A stretch of 64,000 nt of DNA from Chrysomallon squamiferum (GCA_012295275.1 CM022665.1:13410476-13474475), one strand, 5' to 3'. Positions 1 through 53,395 are shown, numbered from the stretch's first letter. Made by a program: numbers and translations. Notes: generated from the letters alone by a model not told the origin.

Positions 1-540
1 AATGTTTTAAATTCATTACTAAAATCATCTATAATGGTTTCAGTTGAGAAATATCTTCACAGCTCCTGAAAAGCAATTAGCTTCTGTATTAGTGAACTTC
101 CTTGTTATCATTTTTCAGTAATTATTTTGTTTTTGGCATTTCAATTAATGCTGGTTCCTGGTTTATCACTATACTAGTTAGCAGATAAACTATTTTCAAG
201 AGAGTTATTAAAAATACATTTCAAATTTGCTTTTTCACTTCATCCTTCATTTGGACTGTACAAATTCATTTCAGTTTAATTGAACACATAAATAGATTGA
301 TTTCAGTGTAGTTATTTTAACAATGGCCTTTTTTTTCGTTTGTATTTTTGTTTTGTTTTTTAACAAACAAAACATGATTAGATATGACTTTCCTCTATGA
401 CAGGATGATAAAAACAGCCTGATAAAATGGTTTCATCTCAGTTGAATATATGGCCAACAACGTGACTCCTGTATCTAAATAGAAAATATGGCCCATTTCT
501 AAATGTGAAAATAAATACAGCCAGATGAAATGTTTCTAAA

Positions 541-546
541 TTTATT
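541..546 (-). terminator. ATM: Candidate ATM poly(A) signal
   Basis: Minus-strand AATAAA (TTTATT on the plus strand) about 340 bases past the ATM stop codon. It is the only perfect hexamer I noticed between the stop and the window edge on this strand. The flanking 1-883 holds no coding-like sequence and is probably 3' UTR and downstream spacer. Confidence 0.4.
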
Positions 547-883
547 AATTTGTAATATTTTCCTCATCTGGCTGAGATTTTAAAAAACTTTTTATATTTT
601 GGTGTAGTAACATTTCATATTTGTTTTGTGCTACAATACGACTCTTAAAACACATCACTGCTTAATGAAATTATTTTGATGCAAATCAAACAATCTAATG
701 CTGTGTATGTAGTGCAATAAACCACTCCTTTAATGGAATAGAATCAACTTTTTCAAATGAAATAGAATTACTCCCATGGATCCAACACATTTCTTCTTTA
801 ATTACTCCTTTATATGATTCCTGATAAAACTGATGGCTGTTGTTTAGTAAGTGAAAGTAACCAGCACAGAGTACTTGACTGTG

Positions 884-41297
<40,414 letters not shown>

Positions 41298-41329
41298 GTT
41301 GTAATTTTGGTAGACTTAAAATCAGTCTT
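41298..41329 (-). other. ATM: ATM 5' UTR part of first coding exon (inferred)
   Basis: An acceptor-like pyrimidine tract followed by AG lies just upstream of the ATM start codon (AG at 41331-41330, minus strand). This would join the coding exon to an upstream noncoding exon. It is an inference from splice motifs only. Confidence 0.35.
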
Positions 41330-41818
41330 CTAAAACAAGTACTAGGTAGATATTTCTCTGTATTCCACTGAAAAATATTCAGATACATTATAACAATTTG
41401 AAAACTTTAGTCCATTAATATTATATCTATTCGAAAAAAAAAAAAAAATGTTAATAAATAAATAAAATAAAATGAACATTATTTTATAAGAATTCTAGAT
41501 GGCATAGTATTAAAAACATTTTTATGAAATTCTGAAACTACATAGTTTACTTTTAACAAATGCCCACTAGTATTCAAAATGTGAAATATTTTTACAGTTC
41601 CGGTTACAGTATGAGTATGAATTACACAAGCCTGTTGTAGGCTGATTATATTTTTCAGAGGTCTCGCTACATACTGTAAGATATATCCACCACCCATTTA
41701 TTTAGACTGATTGTCATGTCATTGTTTTGCACTTTTGGGTTCTGTAGTTCACGTGTCTTGTCCCTAAACAAAATAGATGCACTGTATTCTGAAACGGTCA
41801 GTCATATTTACAGATTAC

Positions 41819-41935
41819 CCCGTCCGGCGTTTCGACGGGACACAGTCCAATTCCTCCGTAATTTGCTGCTATTCACGATGGCTGTGTAATCAAGGCCACT
41901 GTAGCAGGCGATGGGCGCATGAATTTCAGTGATCG
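41819..41935 (-). promoter_or_regulatory. ATM: Candidate ATM noncoding first exon / CpG-containing core promoter
   Basis: A short stretch much richer in G+C and CpG than its surroundings (for example CGTCCGGCGTTTCGACGGG at 41821-41839). On the minus strand it ends in a donor-like GGGG|GTAATC at 41819-41817. It sits about 520 bases upstream of the ATM start codon and fits an untranslated first exon or transcription start region. It contains a short upstream ATG reading frame. Confidence 0.4.
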
Positions 41936-43054
41936 CTACAAAAAAAAATTAATATGCAACTGTATAATAATTATGTTATCCTAGATACATAAATAACTTT
42001 TTAAAATATTATCTTCGTCCTTCGAAAACAGATATGCGCTCGATCCGCTCAATATACATATACTAAAAGTTATTATATTGTATAAATATATTAATGTAAA
42101 GAATATAAATCACAGAACAACCAATTATTTATAGGAGTATTTTTAACAAACAAGTAATTTGAAGTGTTCAAAGTACTTGTACCCTGAAAATGTTCTGTAC
42201 CATCCCTTCGTTTAACTTGCACCAGTTACACCGATTCCCGCCATCCCTTTCATAAATGCTGGGGAGACCATTGTTTTTTTATTGTTCTTTTCTCGAACAC
42301 CCATTAAATTGGATTAGTGAAAAGACACCCAAAACATGACTGCAGTAGCTTGAAAATGTCCTTGTAATAAGTTATATTTAATGCATTAGTACTAATAGTA
42401 CCATCATCATTTATTGAAAACTGTTTTTCACTACAACTTTTTATACTTTAAATCAAATGCTTTGTATGTAAGTTACGATAAATCTTTGCTAAAATAAAAA
42501 ACTGGTAATTAAAAAAAATTTCAAACTTTTTGGTGTTATTGCAGCATCTTTACATTAATTCAAGTATCTAGGCTTTTAACATGTCCGTGACTTAAAATTT
42601 AATTTGATTAAACACAAGAAATAATATTAATCTCAACAATTAATTTTTGTCAACTTTTGTTAATAACAAAACAGAAACTCAGAGGTATATCAAATAAATT
42701 TCAAATAATATCAGATATTCGGTTCGTTATGTAATTTCGAAGGAAAATATATTACTAACATAGTGTACCTTTGCATCATTCTTTTATTCAGAAACAAAAT
42801 CGAACTGACAATAAGAGAATAACACCTTTCAAGGATTCACCATTCACCCACTGACATTATGCTTTGTACGTAAGTCGTAGAAATGCGTCACTTGTATAGA
42901 AATACCAAAATTGCAACAGGCCATAGTCTTTTAAATTAATAAAATTCAAATGTCCCTAAAAGTACACTGAGTTGAATAAAATTTGTATTAATTATAACAT
43001 TGTTTCTTTGAGGTGCGCTGGTATTTCTTTAGAAAAAGCAACAGAATATTTGTT

Positions 43055-43066
43055 TGCGCGTGCGCA
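43055..43066 (+). promoter_or_regulatory. NRF1-type palindrome upstream of MYCBP
   Basis: TGCGCGTGCGCA, whose complement TGCGCACGCGCA is a perfect match to the NRF1 consensus YGCGCAYGCGCR. It lies 78 bases before the MYCBP start codon in otherwise AT-rich DNA. A site of this kind is typical of CpG-type housekeeping promoters. The nearby GTTATATAGCAAC resembles an RFX X-box with one base missing. Confidence 0.55.
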
Positions 43067-43143
43067 TTTGTTATATAGCAACTGTTATTTCGGATGTTAT
43101 AAGTTGAATTTTTTCCTTGGATTTAGACCATTTGCGCTTCAAC

Positions 43144-43872
43144 ATGACTACTTACAAGGTATGACAGAGTATAAAGATTTTTTCATTTTATTTTATAAAA
43201 TAAGAACGTATAAACGTTTGATTAATTATTTTTCAAAAACTTATTAGAAAGTTTCCTAAGCCAGAAAAAAACAAACCCCCAAAACGTTACGCCTATTCAG
43301 AGTATTCTGAATTCATGAACATTCTTTTGAGTACTGCTTAGATAGATCCATTTCTTAGTTCCTTCTTATTTTTGATTTTGATTTATTTAGATTTTTTTTC
43401 CTCCCAGTTTCGTTGTTATGGGAAATCACTATGAAGCAGTTTCAGTTTTTGTTTATTTAATTCAAACGACTGTAAATTGTAATTAATATATTATTACCCA
43501 GTTTGTTTTATTTAGCAACTTTATTTCATTTTTTCTTTTTCTTTTTCTTGGATTCTGTTTATTTTCAAAATTAAACGTTAATTGTTAATCAAGTTATTGA
43601 CTCAAAGACAGTGAATATAGTGAATTGTAACGCTAATCCAACAAAATACAAGGAAAATTCTGACCATAAGTAATAGAATCTTGTATTTAGATTTAAAGTG
43701 TACAAATTCATTGGACATTTTTAAATCAAATTAACTACCTTAGCAACAATCAAAACAACAGTCTGCAAACCTTTGGTTTAGTGACTAATTAAACTGGTAC
43801 ATAAAAATAGTGAGGTTGACTAAATAAATTTGCTTTTAAAAATAATTATTTTACTGTATTCATTCATTATTG

Positions 43873-43904
<32 letters not shown>

Positions 43905-44551
43905 TGAGTTTGGACTCAGCTTGATTTCCTTGAATACAGAAATAAAAGAGGAAAGTTTGGATATATATTTCTAAAATGTAACAAATAGGCTATAGCTAGC
44001 TTTTGACAGCCATAGTAATAATAACTGTGTGACATTGTATCACTAAATTAATTATAAGAATGAACATTCATTTTAAAACTGTAGTTTAAGTCTGATTTTA
44101 AAATGCCATTTACTTTCCTGCTTCACTGTCAAATTAATATTCTAATGTATACCATATTACAGTATAAAGTTGTCTGTTTACTGTAAGTTCTGTTACATAG
44201 TACATATTTCATTAATTGTGATAAATATTTTTCATATAAATTAACAAGTGTTGTTTTTGTAGTATATTAAATTACTTTTGATTTGTTTTAAAGGCTGCAG
44301 ATTCCAAGAGAGAAGAGTTCAGAAAATATCTAGAAAAAGCTGGTGTGCTTGATGCATTGACAAAAGGTATCCATTTGAAGGCGATAAGAATATAAATTAC
44401 TACACTACAAAAATATTTAAATAATCATATAATGCTAATAATAATTGTAAATTGTTTTACATATATATAATTTGGTGACTAAATTAATGATCTGATAGTG
44501 TCCTGACAGTGACAATCACTGGAATAACTGCAATGTTGTATATGAAACTTT

Positions 44552-44645
<94 letters not shown>

Positions 44646-45831
44646 TTTTGATTTGCCTAAATGCATATTACATTACAGAATTAGTTTTTCTTCTGCTTCT
44701 TTGTTTCCTAGATAAAACAAACAGTATTTACATAAACAGAAATAAATCATTAAATAAATAATTATCATTAATAAAAAGAAGAAATATCAGGAAAAACAAT
44801 TTTAGAAATATTAATGAGTTTATGGCTAATGAGTTTACAAGATGTTACACAAAATGAGAAAATATAATTTGATCTTTTTTTTATGTTTGTTTCAGTATTG
44901 GTAGGACTGTATGAAGAACCAGAAAAGCCAAATAATGCATTGGAGTATCCTTTGTTACCATCTGTTGCAATATGTGATATTTTAATACTTATCAGTGCAT
45001 CAGTGTTCTTTTTCCATTAGTTGGTTGAATCTGTTTACTGCTAATTATAACAAAAGTATTAAATGATTATAAATAGTTTCTCTAATATCATTTCAAAAAT
45101 TCATTGTGTATATTTCATTAACTGATAAAGTTTTTTAAAGCAACATTTGGGAGCTTCAGGTCCTGACACTGCTGATGTTGAGGCTCTTAAGCTGGAAGTT
45201 ACAGAACTTCGACAGAAAGTGGAACAACTTACAGAGGAAAATAATGATCTGAAAATGAAGGTACACATTTCCTGCTTGTTGTGTGTGTGTGTGTGTGTTT
45301 TATTACAAAGTAAAGATATTTTAAATTATACCTTTAATACAAATACATCATACATTAAAATACATGTTAATCCATTTTGCCTACATCAACGTTACTGTTT
45401 TATTTGTAACTGATGAACAATCTTCAGTAATGTGTGGCAATTAGAAAATAAATTCTTGATGCGTGTTTTGGGTGTGACAATAGACTGAATATGGTTTAAT
45501 ATTATAAGCCATGATAAGTTTTACATCGAACTTTTTTCTCTTTAATATTATTGTTATTGTAGAAATCAGTGAATAAAATTGGGATAATTTTGAGCATTTT
45601 TTAAAAGTTTATATATGACCACAACACCTAAACTGAAAAAAAACAATAATAGTAAAAAAAAAAAATTAAAAAAAATCTGATTTGTATTGTTTTATTTTGA
45701 ATATCAAAATGCCAATTAAAAAAGAAAAATATTAATATTAATTATCCCCACAAGAAATCTGAAAATTTGTATTTAAAAATAACTGGGAGAAACAAAATCA
45801 AGATTGGTCTTGCTTTGTATGTTGTATGTTT

Positions 45832-45878
<47 letters not shown>

Positions 45879-46047
45879 GCTTTTACTCTTCAATAGTAAT
45901 TTTATGTTGAAACCTAAGACAATATTTATTAGTTTACTATTAATACTGTTACTGTTACAATTCTGTTTCTTCTTCTTCCAATTATAATTATTATTTCAGC
46001 TGCAGCAGTTTGAGCCTCCTTCGGAACAAGAAGTTCCTGAGAACTAA
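43144..46047 (+). CDS. MYCBP: MYCBP (c-Myc-binding protein, AMY-1), complete, five exons
   Basis: Small adaptor that in vertebrates binds the c-Myc N-terminus and AKAP-type anchoring proteins, in nucleus and cytoplasm and at cilia/sperm structures. Exons: 43144-43158, 44294-44366, 44896-44944, 45131-45260, 46000-46047 (stop TAA). Phases agree and give 104 residues; human is 103. The protein begins MTTYKAADSKREEFRKYLEK (human MAHYKAADSKREQFRRYLEK), continues GVLDALTKVLVGLYEEPEKP (human GVLDTLTKVLVALYEEPEKP) and FLKQHLGA (human FLKHHLGA). It then forms a leucine-zipper-like coiled coil over about residues 58-95 and ends LQQFEPPSEQEVPEN. The last exon is only 48 coding bases. It is transcribed divergently from ATM. 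Confidence 0.96.
44552..44641. repeat. (CT)n(TA)n microsatellite in MYCBP intron 2
   Basis: A CT run (about 44552-44604) passes directly into a TA run (to about 44641). Confidence 0.9.
45834..45874. repeat. Poly(T) tract in MYCBP intron 4
   Basis: About 40 consecutive T, the longest homopolymer I saw. It may be the tail of an inserted retroelement on the other strand or simple slippage. Confidence 0.8.
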
Positions 46048-46125
46048 ATGACAGCTGTCATAGCACATACCATCAATATATTATTGACTTTGCACATTCC
46101 ATAGATGTTTTCTAATCATTTAAGT

Positions 46126-46131
46126 TAATAA
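46126..46131 (+). terminator. MYCBP: MYCBP poly(A) signal
   Basis: AATAAA 79 bases after the MYCBP stop codon, in AT-rich 3' UTR. It is the first perfect hexamer after the stop and implies a short 3' UTR. Further AATAAA copies occur downstream (for example near 46808). Confidence 0.6.
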
Positions 46132-48590
46132 AATCACTAGGTTTGTGATAATGGTAAAACTGTATGTTGTGTGGATTGTTATCAGTGTTGAATTTGGGAG
46201 AGGAGTGGGTGTAAATATTTAATGTTTAAATTATATTGGTCTTAAACAAGCTTTCTTTTACATCATTATTAATTTTTCAGGAAAAATACAAAACGAACAG
46301 ACTGTCTAATTTGAGAATTAAAAAAAATAACTGAAAAAATCCTTAAACATTTATAATTAATTATTTTCAGTTTGTTTTCTGACCTAAAAGAATTGAAAAA
46401 GAAAAAAGTTATTATGAAATTTTAGTGTGAAGGTTATAACTACAAAAATTCTGTACACACATTACAAAAATCTTTTCTGTTTTCTTATCTGTAATGTAAA
46501 AACCTTAACTTATTTTTGATTTGTTACTGAAGAGTCATGTACATATTTGTTGCTGTAAAGATTTATAGATTTATTTAACATCTTAAATAACAGGCTGGTA
46601 CCACATCTTTCAATAAATGTCTGTTAGTTTTGATAAGTCAGTTATTATACACTGATTTTTATTATGAAGCAAGAGTCTTCTGCTTTTTGTATTCATAACA
46701 TGACATCTTTGTCGATTTATTCCTTTCATTTCTTCAGTTACCAAATGCATTTTAAAAATGCATTATTATACTCATTTACTGAGATCTGCCCCACACAACT
46801 GTTTTGATAAATAAATAAAAACAGGTCCATTGATTTAGAAATAAAACTTTTGTATTTTTCTGTTCTGTATCTTTGTTTACATAATTAAAAATGTTTATCA
46901 TCTACTGGTTGTTTTGTCTTATCTTTTTTAAGTTTGATAAAATTCTTTCTGCAGCATGGGAATTGTGTAAAAGATGAAATTATACACAAATTTAATTTCC
47001 ACAATCGGAAATGTCTTTGCTATGTTTTACTAATATTTAACTACTAGATCAGTTTTATTAAAACATACAGCAGATTTAGTCTCAAATTTTTCTAAATTTC
47101 TATCACTGATTGTGATTCACTACACATGTTGAAGAAATCGTGGATAAATGTAAACAAGTTAAGGAATTATGAAGTAGCTGCTATCCATTAGCAACTGCAA
47201 CTCGTATGCATCTTATCAGACAGAAAAACAAATACACTGATAAAACACTTATTCAGAGTAAAACATGAAATAACAATTGTTATCTGATGATGTTTATAAG
47301 AATTCTAAATCTTTTATTTTTATTTTGAATTCATAGTTTGTTTTAATGATATTTTTTTTTTTATACAGACTATTTAACAGTTAAAAGTAACATTTCACTA
47401 TCCTACTTCCATGTTGCTAGACTAAACAATATTCCTGCCCAAAGCCAGATCTATTATGAAACATAAAGCTTTAGCTTCAGGGCCCCAGAAGTGACTATAG
47501 TCCACAGTACTTACAAACTGGTATCAGAATCCAAGATGATGTGGCTAAATTTTAAAAATCTGTGACGGAACAATCTCACTGAAGAAGATAACAATAGTTA
47601 CCAAGACTTTATTGCTGGTTGCTAAGGACCACTATTCATGCCTTATATATTTAAACAATAAAAAGTTATTTATTAATTTCCTGTTAATATTCAGACTAAT
47701 ATTAAGTGTTCTTGTAATACAGAGAATCATGACTAAGTCTGGTTTTATTTCTTTTTACAGTTTATATATAGTTCAATTATTTCTGATGAACAGCAAATTT
47801 TTTCTATCCAGAAACAAATGGAAGTTAAATTGCCAAGATGGTAATTTAAGAACAGAAAATAATACTAAAAATAAAATTGTGCTTTTTAACCAAATTTCTG
47901 TTTAACAACAGATTTGGCACAAGGAATTAATATTCATGGCAATTTTTTGTGATGGCCATGAATTTTTTACACCAGAAAATGTTTTATGAAAACTTGGGTG
48001 TACTTTCTTCCATATGTTTTGTTAATATAAACCATTAGTGATATTTATTTCACCAAAAAACAAAAAACAAAACATTAATTAATTGCAGGCCCTAGTTGCA
48101 TTTTTTGAATAATTCACATATTAATGAGTGTGTGTGAATGAGGCAATTTACAAGGATGAAATATTTGCATAAGTTGAACTTAAAAACTTAGCTCTATTTT
48201 ATCTTCTGTGTGAAATCCCAACAATTGTTTTGTTACAACTCTTGGGTGATCTGCAGTGACAGGCAAAACAAAATGTACAGTTAATATTATAATTAGTAAT
48301 GGTACCTTGATGGATAGGACTTTGCAGTTATCAACTGTAGCTCACAAAATACAAGAAATACTGACACAATACATCTGATTAAATCTAATGTAAAAAACAA
48401 AGAAAACTACCAAAATCCAATACATAACCCTATCTATATATTAAACATAATTATAACTTAGGCAAGTTCTGACTTGATGGTGGACTAATAGCTATAATTT
48501 TTATTCTCTTTTTTCTGACGACATTAAAGAGTAAAAGTTGAATAAACTGGCCACCTCGCCCCAACTATAGAAAAATGGCAGCATCAACAT
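46132..48590. other. Intergenic spacer downstream of MYCBP
   Basis: About 2.4 kb of AT-rich DNA with several AATAAA hexamers in the first 700 bases. I see no conserved coding segment on either strand. Open frames here are short and low-complexity. Confidence 0.6.
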
Positions 48591-48597
48591 ATGTTAA

Positions 48598-49448
48598 ACA
48601 GGGGTGTAGGATATAATGGCTATGGAAAAAATGACACAGGAAAATATGGCACTGCAAATTTGGAACAAAATGGCATATTATTTTTTTTTTCTGTATAGCT
48701 GCTTAAAAAAAAGCACTTAAAGTACTTTTGAAAACACAATTTATTCATGCAATATTGCTACATACATGTATATTAATATATAGCATCACTCATCCACTTG
48801 GTTTTGCTTAACAAAGTATAGCATTATATCAGATTATTACAATTATCACATTATTATCACATTTAAAAATACAATATACATAGCATCACTCAACACTTCT
48901 TCAGAGGTTCAATTATGAATTGTTTTCGTAAGCAGGACTTAATTATGTTATCATGATCAAACAAGGGAATTTGTGTGTGTGTACACATACATAAACATAA
49001 GCATATACACATACACACATACATACATACACATTCATACATATATGTATGCTTACATGCGCACATAGATGCATGAGTATATTCATACAGATGTACATAT
49101 TGTTAAAATACATATAGTTAAAATATCCTTCAGAATGATATCATTCTGTCAAATCAAACACAGCATAAGATATATATATATGTATGTATGTATGTATTTG
49201 GGGTCAACAACTGCTAAATATGACATTAGCTGCAGATTATATTATTTCTGACATTAAATCATTATCTCAAATATTATTCATGCACTGGTTTTTTATATGT
49301 TTCTTATGTCAATTATGAATTGTTTTTGTAAGCAGGACTTCACCTACTACCAATAACTAAATGTCAATAAACAATAACATTTTTTTTCCAGCATAGTGCC
49401 ATTTTTTCCAGGTGCATTTTTTTGAGGTGCCTTTTTTTCCATACCCTG
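48598..49448. mobile_element. Nonautonomous inverted-repeat element flanked by TTAA
   Basis: Left end (CAGGGGTGTAGGATATAATG) and right end (TTTTTTTCCATACCCTG) are inverted and share an ATGGAAAAAATGRCAC-type sub-terminal motif. TTAA stands directly outside each end (48594-48597 and 49449-49452), as for elements with TTAA targets. The interior has a direct repeat TCAATTATGAATTGTTTT (about 48908 and 49310) and microsatellites, and no transposase. Confidence 0.55.
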
Positions 49449-50339
49449 TTAAACAGTACTTCTTTGTTGTTACATTTCATTATTAATTACAAGTGAAGGT
49501 GAAAAAAGTAAAACATAAAATGGAAGTGTGCGTAATTTATTTAGACTAGCAATTTCTTCATATCAGCATAGGTACACTTTGATAAAAATTACAACAAACA
49601 AAATAAGATATATAATTAATGCTTCTGTCAGCATAATTATGTTCATTGGACAAAACTAAACAAAATACAGAGAAGCAAATCAAGCATTTCAGAAAATATT
49701 ATTTTTAAGATGAATTAGTTTTTCATTATCAGTCAAACACAACTGGGTTGAGTGATTTCGCAAATGTGCTCAGTCAGTATAACATCGGTCACAAAACAAA
49801 GAAGAAGAAATATCTGAAACTTTATGTGAGAAGAAAATCTGAAGGAATATAATCATTTTCTAACTAATTCTTTTGATACTAGCCAAGGCAAAGTCTAAAA
49901 ATATGTCAGTCAGTCTTGAAATTTGAGAGGGGAAAGAAAACTGTAACACAGATGAATAGGGGTGCCATAACATCAGTCACATTTGTCAAAGTCAAGAAAA
50001 GATTGTACCACTGTCTTAGTCATTCACCATCTTTAGCACAAAATGTGATTTCACTAATTACGACTAGATGACAGTTGCAGAATGATGATATTTTACACAG
50101 TTCTTCAGTATTTTCTTAGATGTTTTCAAGAAAAATCAGTTTTTATTCATGAAGCAACATCCTCAAAAATAAAGATATGTATACAGTTTTTCCTGCAGTT
50201 CTGAATCAGTATTATTTCCAGATCCAAGAAAAATATTGTTCATTCAGTGGTTATCGTTTCTAGCGGAATAGAGAATTATATTTTATATTTTTTAAATAAA
50301 ATGGTGTATTAAAAAAAAAAAAAAAAAAAAGTTATTAGC

Positions 50340-50575
50340 CTCATTTGTCTCACAGAAGTTACGGCCTTGAAGTGGACACTGCTACTGGCAATGTAGAAGA
50401 AGTGCCAGTCCATTGTAACGGCTGACGAATTATTCACTACGATAATGAACTCTTTCCTGAAGAGGTAAAGCAGATTCAGGATGGGAATTACAAAATATAC
50501 AGACCTGGTACCACCTGGAAATGACTGTCAAACGAGAACAAAATATTCTATATGAAAAGGATCGCTGCCACCCAC
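50340..50575 (+). pseudogene. Coding-like fragment with in-frame TGA, intergenic
   Basis: After an acceptor-like TTTGTCTCACAG, one frame reads SYGLEVDTATGNVEEVPVHC, NG, TGA, RIIHYDNELFPEEVKQIQDG, then NYKIYRPGTTWK and TGA. Base composition is balanced, in contrast to the surroundings, and a poly(A) run lies just upstream (50311-50330). It may be a decayed exon or part of an old insertion. I do not recognise the protein. Confidence 0.3.
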
Positions 50576-51401
50576 CATTATCAGTGAAAGGTATCCCTGG
50601 GGTGGAGACAAGCTTTCCTAATTTCGATTAACCATATATTTCGATACAAAGCTTCAGTGTGATAGAATATGATAGAAAATCGTATATTAAAACCATGATG
50701 GAAAAACATCTGTTCATTTTGAATGAATAAATACCACATGAAATCATCTACTATTTTACTTGTATGAAAGCTGTCAATGCCATAGTTACCAAAAAAATCA
50801 GGATAAGATTTCTGGCAGTAAGACTGTAAGGGAATCAAGGTACTTGCAATTTCCCACTATTATATAACAAAAAATAACTATACTCAGTATGCCTATATAC
50901 ATAAATACAGTCATTTAACTGTCTTATGCAGTGATTAGCAATAATTTAAATAATAATAATAATAAATAAATAAATAATAAAAAATAATAATAATAATGAC
51001 AACAGAGAAACAACAACAAAAAAATAAATAATAAAAAGCAACAGACTATATAACAGTGGGCAGTACGCTTTTCGGAGAACAAAAAAGAAGAAGAAAAAAT
51101 ATTATGTATTACATTGCTGCGTACTATACTGTGTGACTTAGTTAAACAATTATGGGAAATTGCATGGATTCTCACGAACGCGTTGTTTTATTGTTATAAT
51201 TTATTATTATTATTGTCAAAGGTCTTCATGAGTAATGCTATTTATTGTAGGTATGAAATTAAAATGTTGGTATCAGTTAAAATGATTTATAAAGCAAAGA
51301 CATTTATAATTACATAAGTGAAGTAAGTACAAGAGAACTTAAAACAAACTTTCCGTTTTTCTAGCTTAATACAAGCTCCCGTGATAATACAGTTTCTAAT
51401 T

Positions 51402-51545
51402 TTTTTTTTTTTTTATGTGATAAAAAAATTGTGATATTTATTTTATTTTATTTTATTTTATTTTTAATATATATGTGTGTATATATATTTAAAATAAAAT
51501 AAAATAAAATAAATATCACATTTTTTTATCACATAAAAAAAAATA
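51402..51545. repeat. Long AT-rich palindrome
   Basis: Arms of about 65 bp are nearly perfect complements (left contains TATGTGATAAAAAAATTGTG and (TTTTA)n; right contains (AAAAT)n and ATCACATTTTTTTATCACAT), with a centre near 51476 (TATGTGTGTATA). It could extrude a cruciform or give a long RNA hairpin. Related TATATATAGTTTAATTTATT units follow in tandem to about 51605. Confidence 0.8.
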
Positions 51546-52020
51546 TATATATAGTTTAATTTATTTATTTCAAATATATATATATATAGTTTAATTTATT
51601 TTTTATTTATTTTATTCTGTTATATTTTTATATTTTTATTTTTATTTATTTATTTATTTTACCTTTTTAATTTCTTTCTTTAATCGTTTTGCAGTAAATC
51701 TACTCCATGACATTTTCAATCGTTTTGAAAGCTTCTTAAATTTTTAATATCACTTGTTGCTCATCAATAATACTAACACGACCCGGGTTTCAAGTCTCAT
51801 ATTATTGTCATACAGTAACTGTGACTCGACACACGGGATAACTAGTTCCCGACACTATACACTGTGACCTGGTGACACTAAACGACAAAAATCAAATAAT
51901 CATTAATATTAATATGTCTTCATGCTGTTGCCGTTAAACCAACGTTTATAAATATTGTTGATGTGTTTATGACTGGACACGCTTGGTATTATGAAGTATT
52001 ACAGTTTTGTCTTAGCATCA

Positions 52021-52051
<31 letters not shown>

Positions 52052-52644
52052 AACAATAATCCACTAGAACACTGACAATAATATTCACCATGGCAATAAT
52101 AATGTCTAATCATATGCACTTAATTGCCAGTGTATGTTCTTTGGACTGCTCCGTTCTATTGAATAGCCAACGTTTATTCGTTGTCAAGAGATTTGTCCTC
52201 TGCTTTGAGAGGACCATATTACAATCAGTATAATCTGTCACAACAAGCATATATGGTAGAAAAAATTGAAGGTGACACTAAAATGGTGGTTTGGGGCATA
52301 TGAATAACATATACCCGAAAGGTATTCGAGTCATACATTATTAATTAATATAGTTATTATTCTTTCGGTTCTTTTCTTCTTCTTTCTTTTTTCATTTTTT
52401 CATTTTTTTTTTATGTTGTTTTTCTTTTTTAAAAGATCACCTTACTATATTTTTTAAAAGGATATGATCCAAATTCAATAAATTTTTAAATTTCATTTTA
52501 TACTTTTTTTTTTTCATTTTTTTTTTTTTTAATTCGCTAGCAACACCTTTTTGTCATGGAGGTAAGTAAGAGAGAGACATATAAATTATATACAGCCTGT
52601 GAAAGCTTTATAAATTTCTTCCTGTGGAACGTGATTTATTTATT

Positions 52645-52678
<34 letters not shown>

Positions 52679-53195
52679 CTTTAGTGAATTTCTAAGCTTA
52701 TTGTTATGTAGGCGTTTCCTTTACAAAGGGGAGGATTCCTAGTTACCAAGCGAAAGGGTTTTGACAATAGAGACAGTATTCTGCTGTCCATTCGGTGTCC
52801 GTGTTTTTGTATATTTCTTTTCGTTCGTATCTATCGCACAAAAGAAACAGTCAATGGATAAAATAAATAGCTCCTTTTTTTAATGGTAAATAAAAACATG
52901 TTTGGCTTTTTTTTATTGGCTTTAAACTTACAACTGTTAGTAATCCACAACTGTTCAGACGGTATATAGGATTATCCGTACTGCGTGGTTTTCGCGACTC
53001 GTCTCTCTTCGTTTGTTTTTCAGCCAAATCAAATCAATTTTACAGGAACAAATTTTACATTTTAAAGAAAATGATTGTAAATTAAGTTTTGATTATTGAA
53101 TTATTTCAGACACAGTGTTAACAGTAGAGGATATTCATTGTTAAATGATTTACTGAAATGTTTATGGATATTGAATTGGTTCGCTAGGATAGAAG

Positions 53196-53326
53196 ATGAG
53201 CGACGAAAAGGGTAAAACAGCGTCCCCGAAAGGACGTCACAGAAAACTCGATCAGTCAAGCAGACGACAGAGTGTTGTTAAAGGTCTTGGAGAAGCCAGT
53301 TTAATTAGAAGAAGATCATCAGTTTC
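53196..53326 (+). CDS. First coding exon of an unrecognised plus-strand gene (isoform A)
   Basis: ATG followed by 43 codons and two bases, ending TTTC|GTAAGT. The peptide starts MSDEKGKTASPKGRHRKLDQ and ends with SLIRRRSSVS. It is very basic and has two PKA-type sites, RRQSV and RRRSSVS, as is common in N-terminal regulatory tails of signalling or channel proteins. The 300 bases upstream are relatively rich in CpG, fitting a promoter, and a possible acceptor (CGCTAG) lies just before the ATG. Base composition is far more balanced than the flanks, which supports coding. No downstream exon in the window joins it with certainty. I do not recognise the family. Confidence 0.6.
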
Positions 53327-53340
53327 GTAAGTAATACTTT

Positions 53341-53360
53341 ATTATTATTATTATTATTAT

Positions 53361-53395
<35 letters not shown>

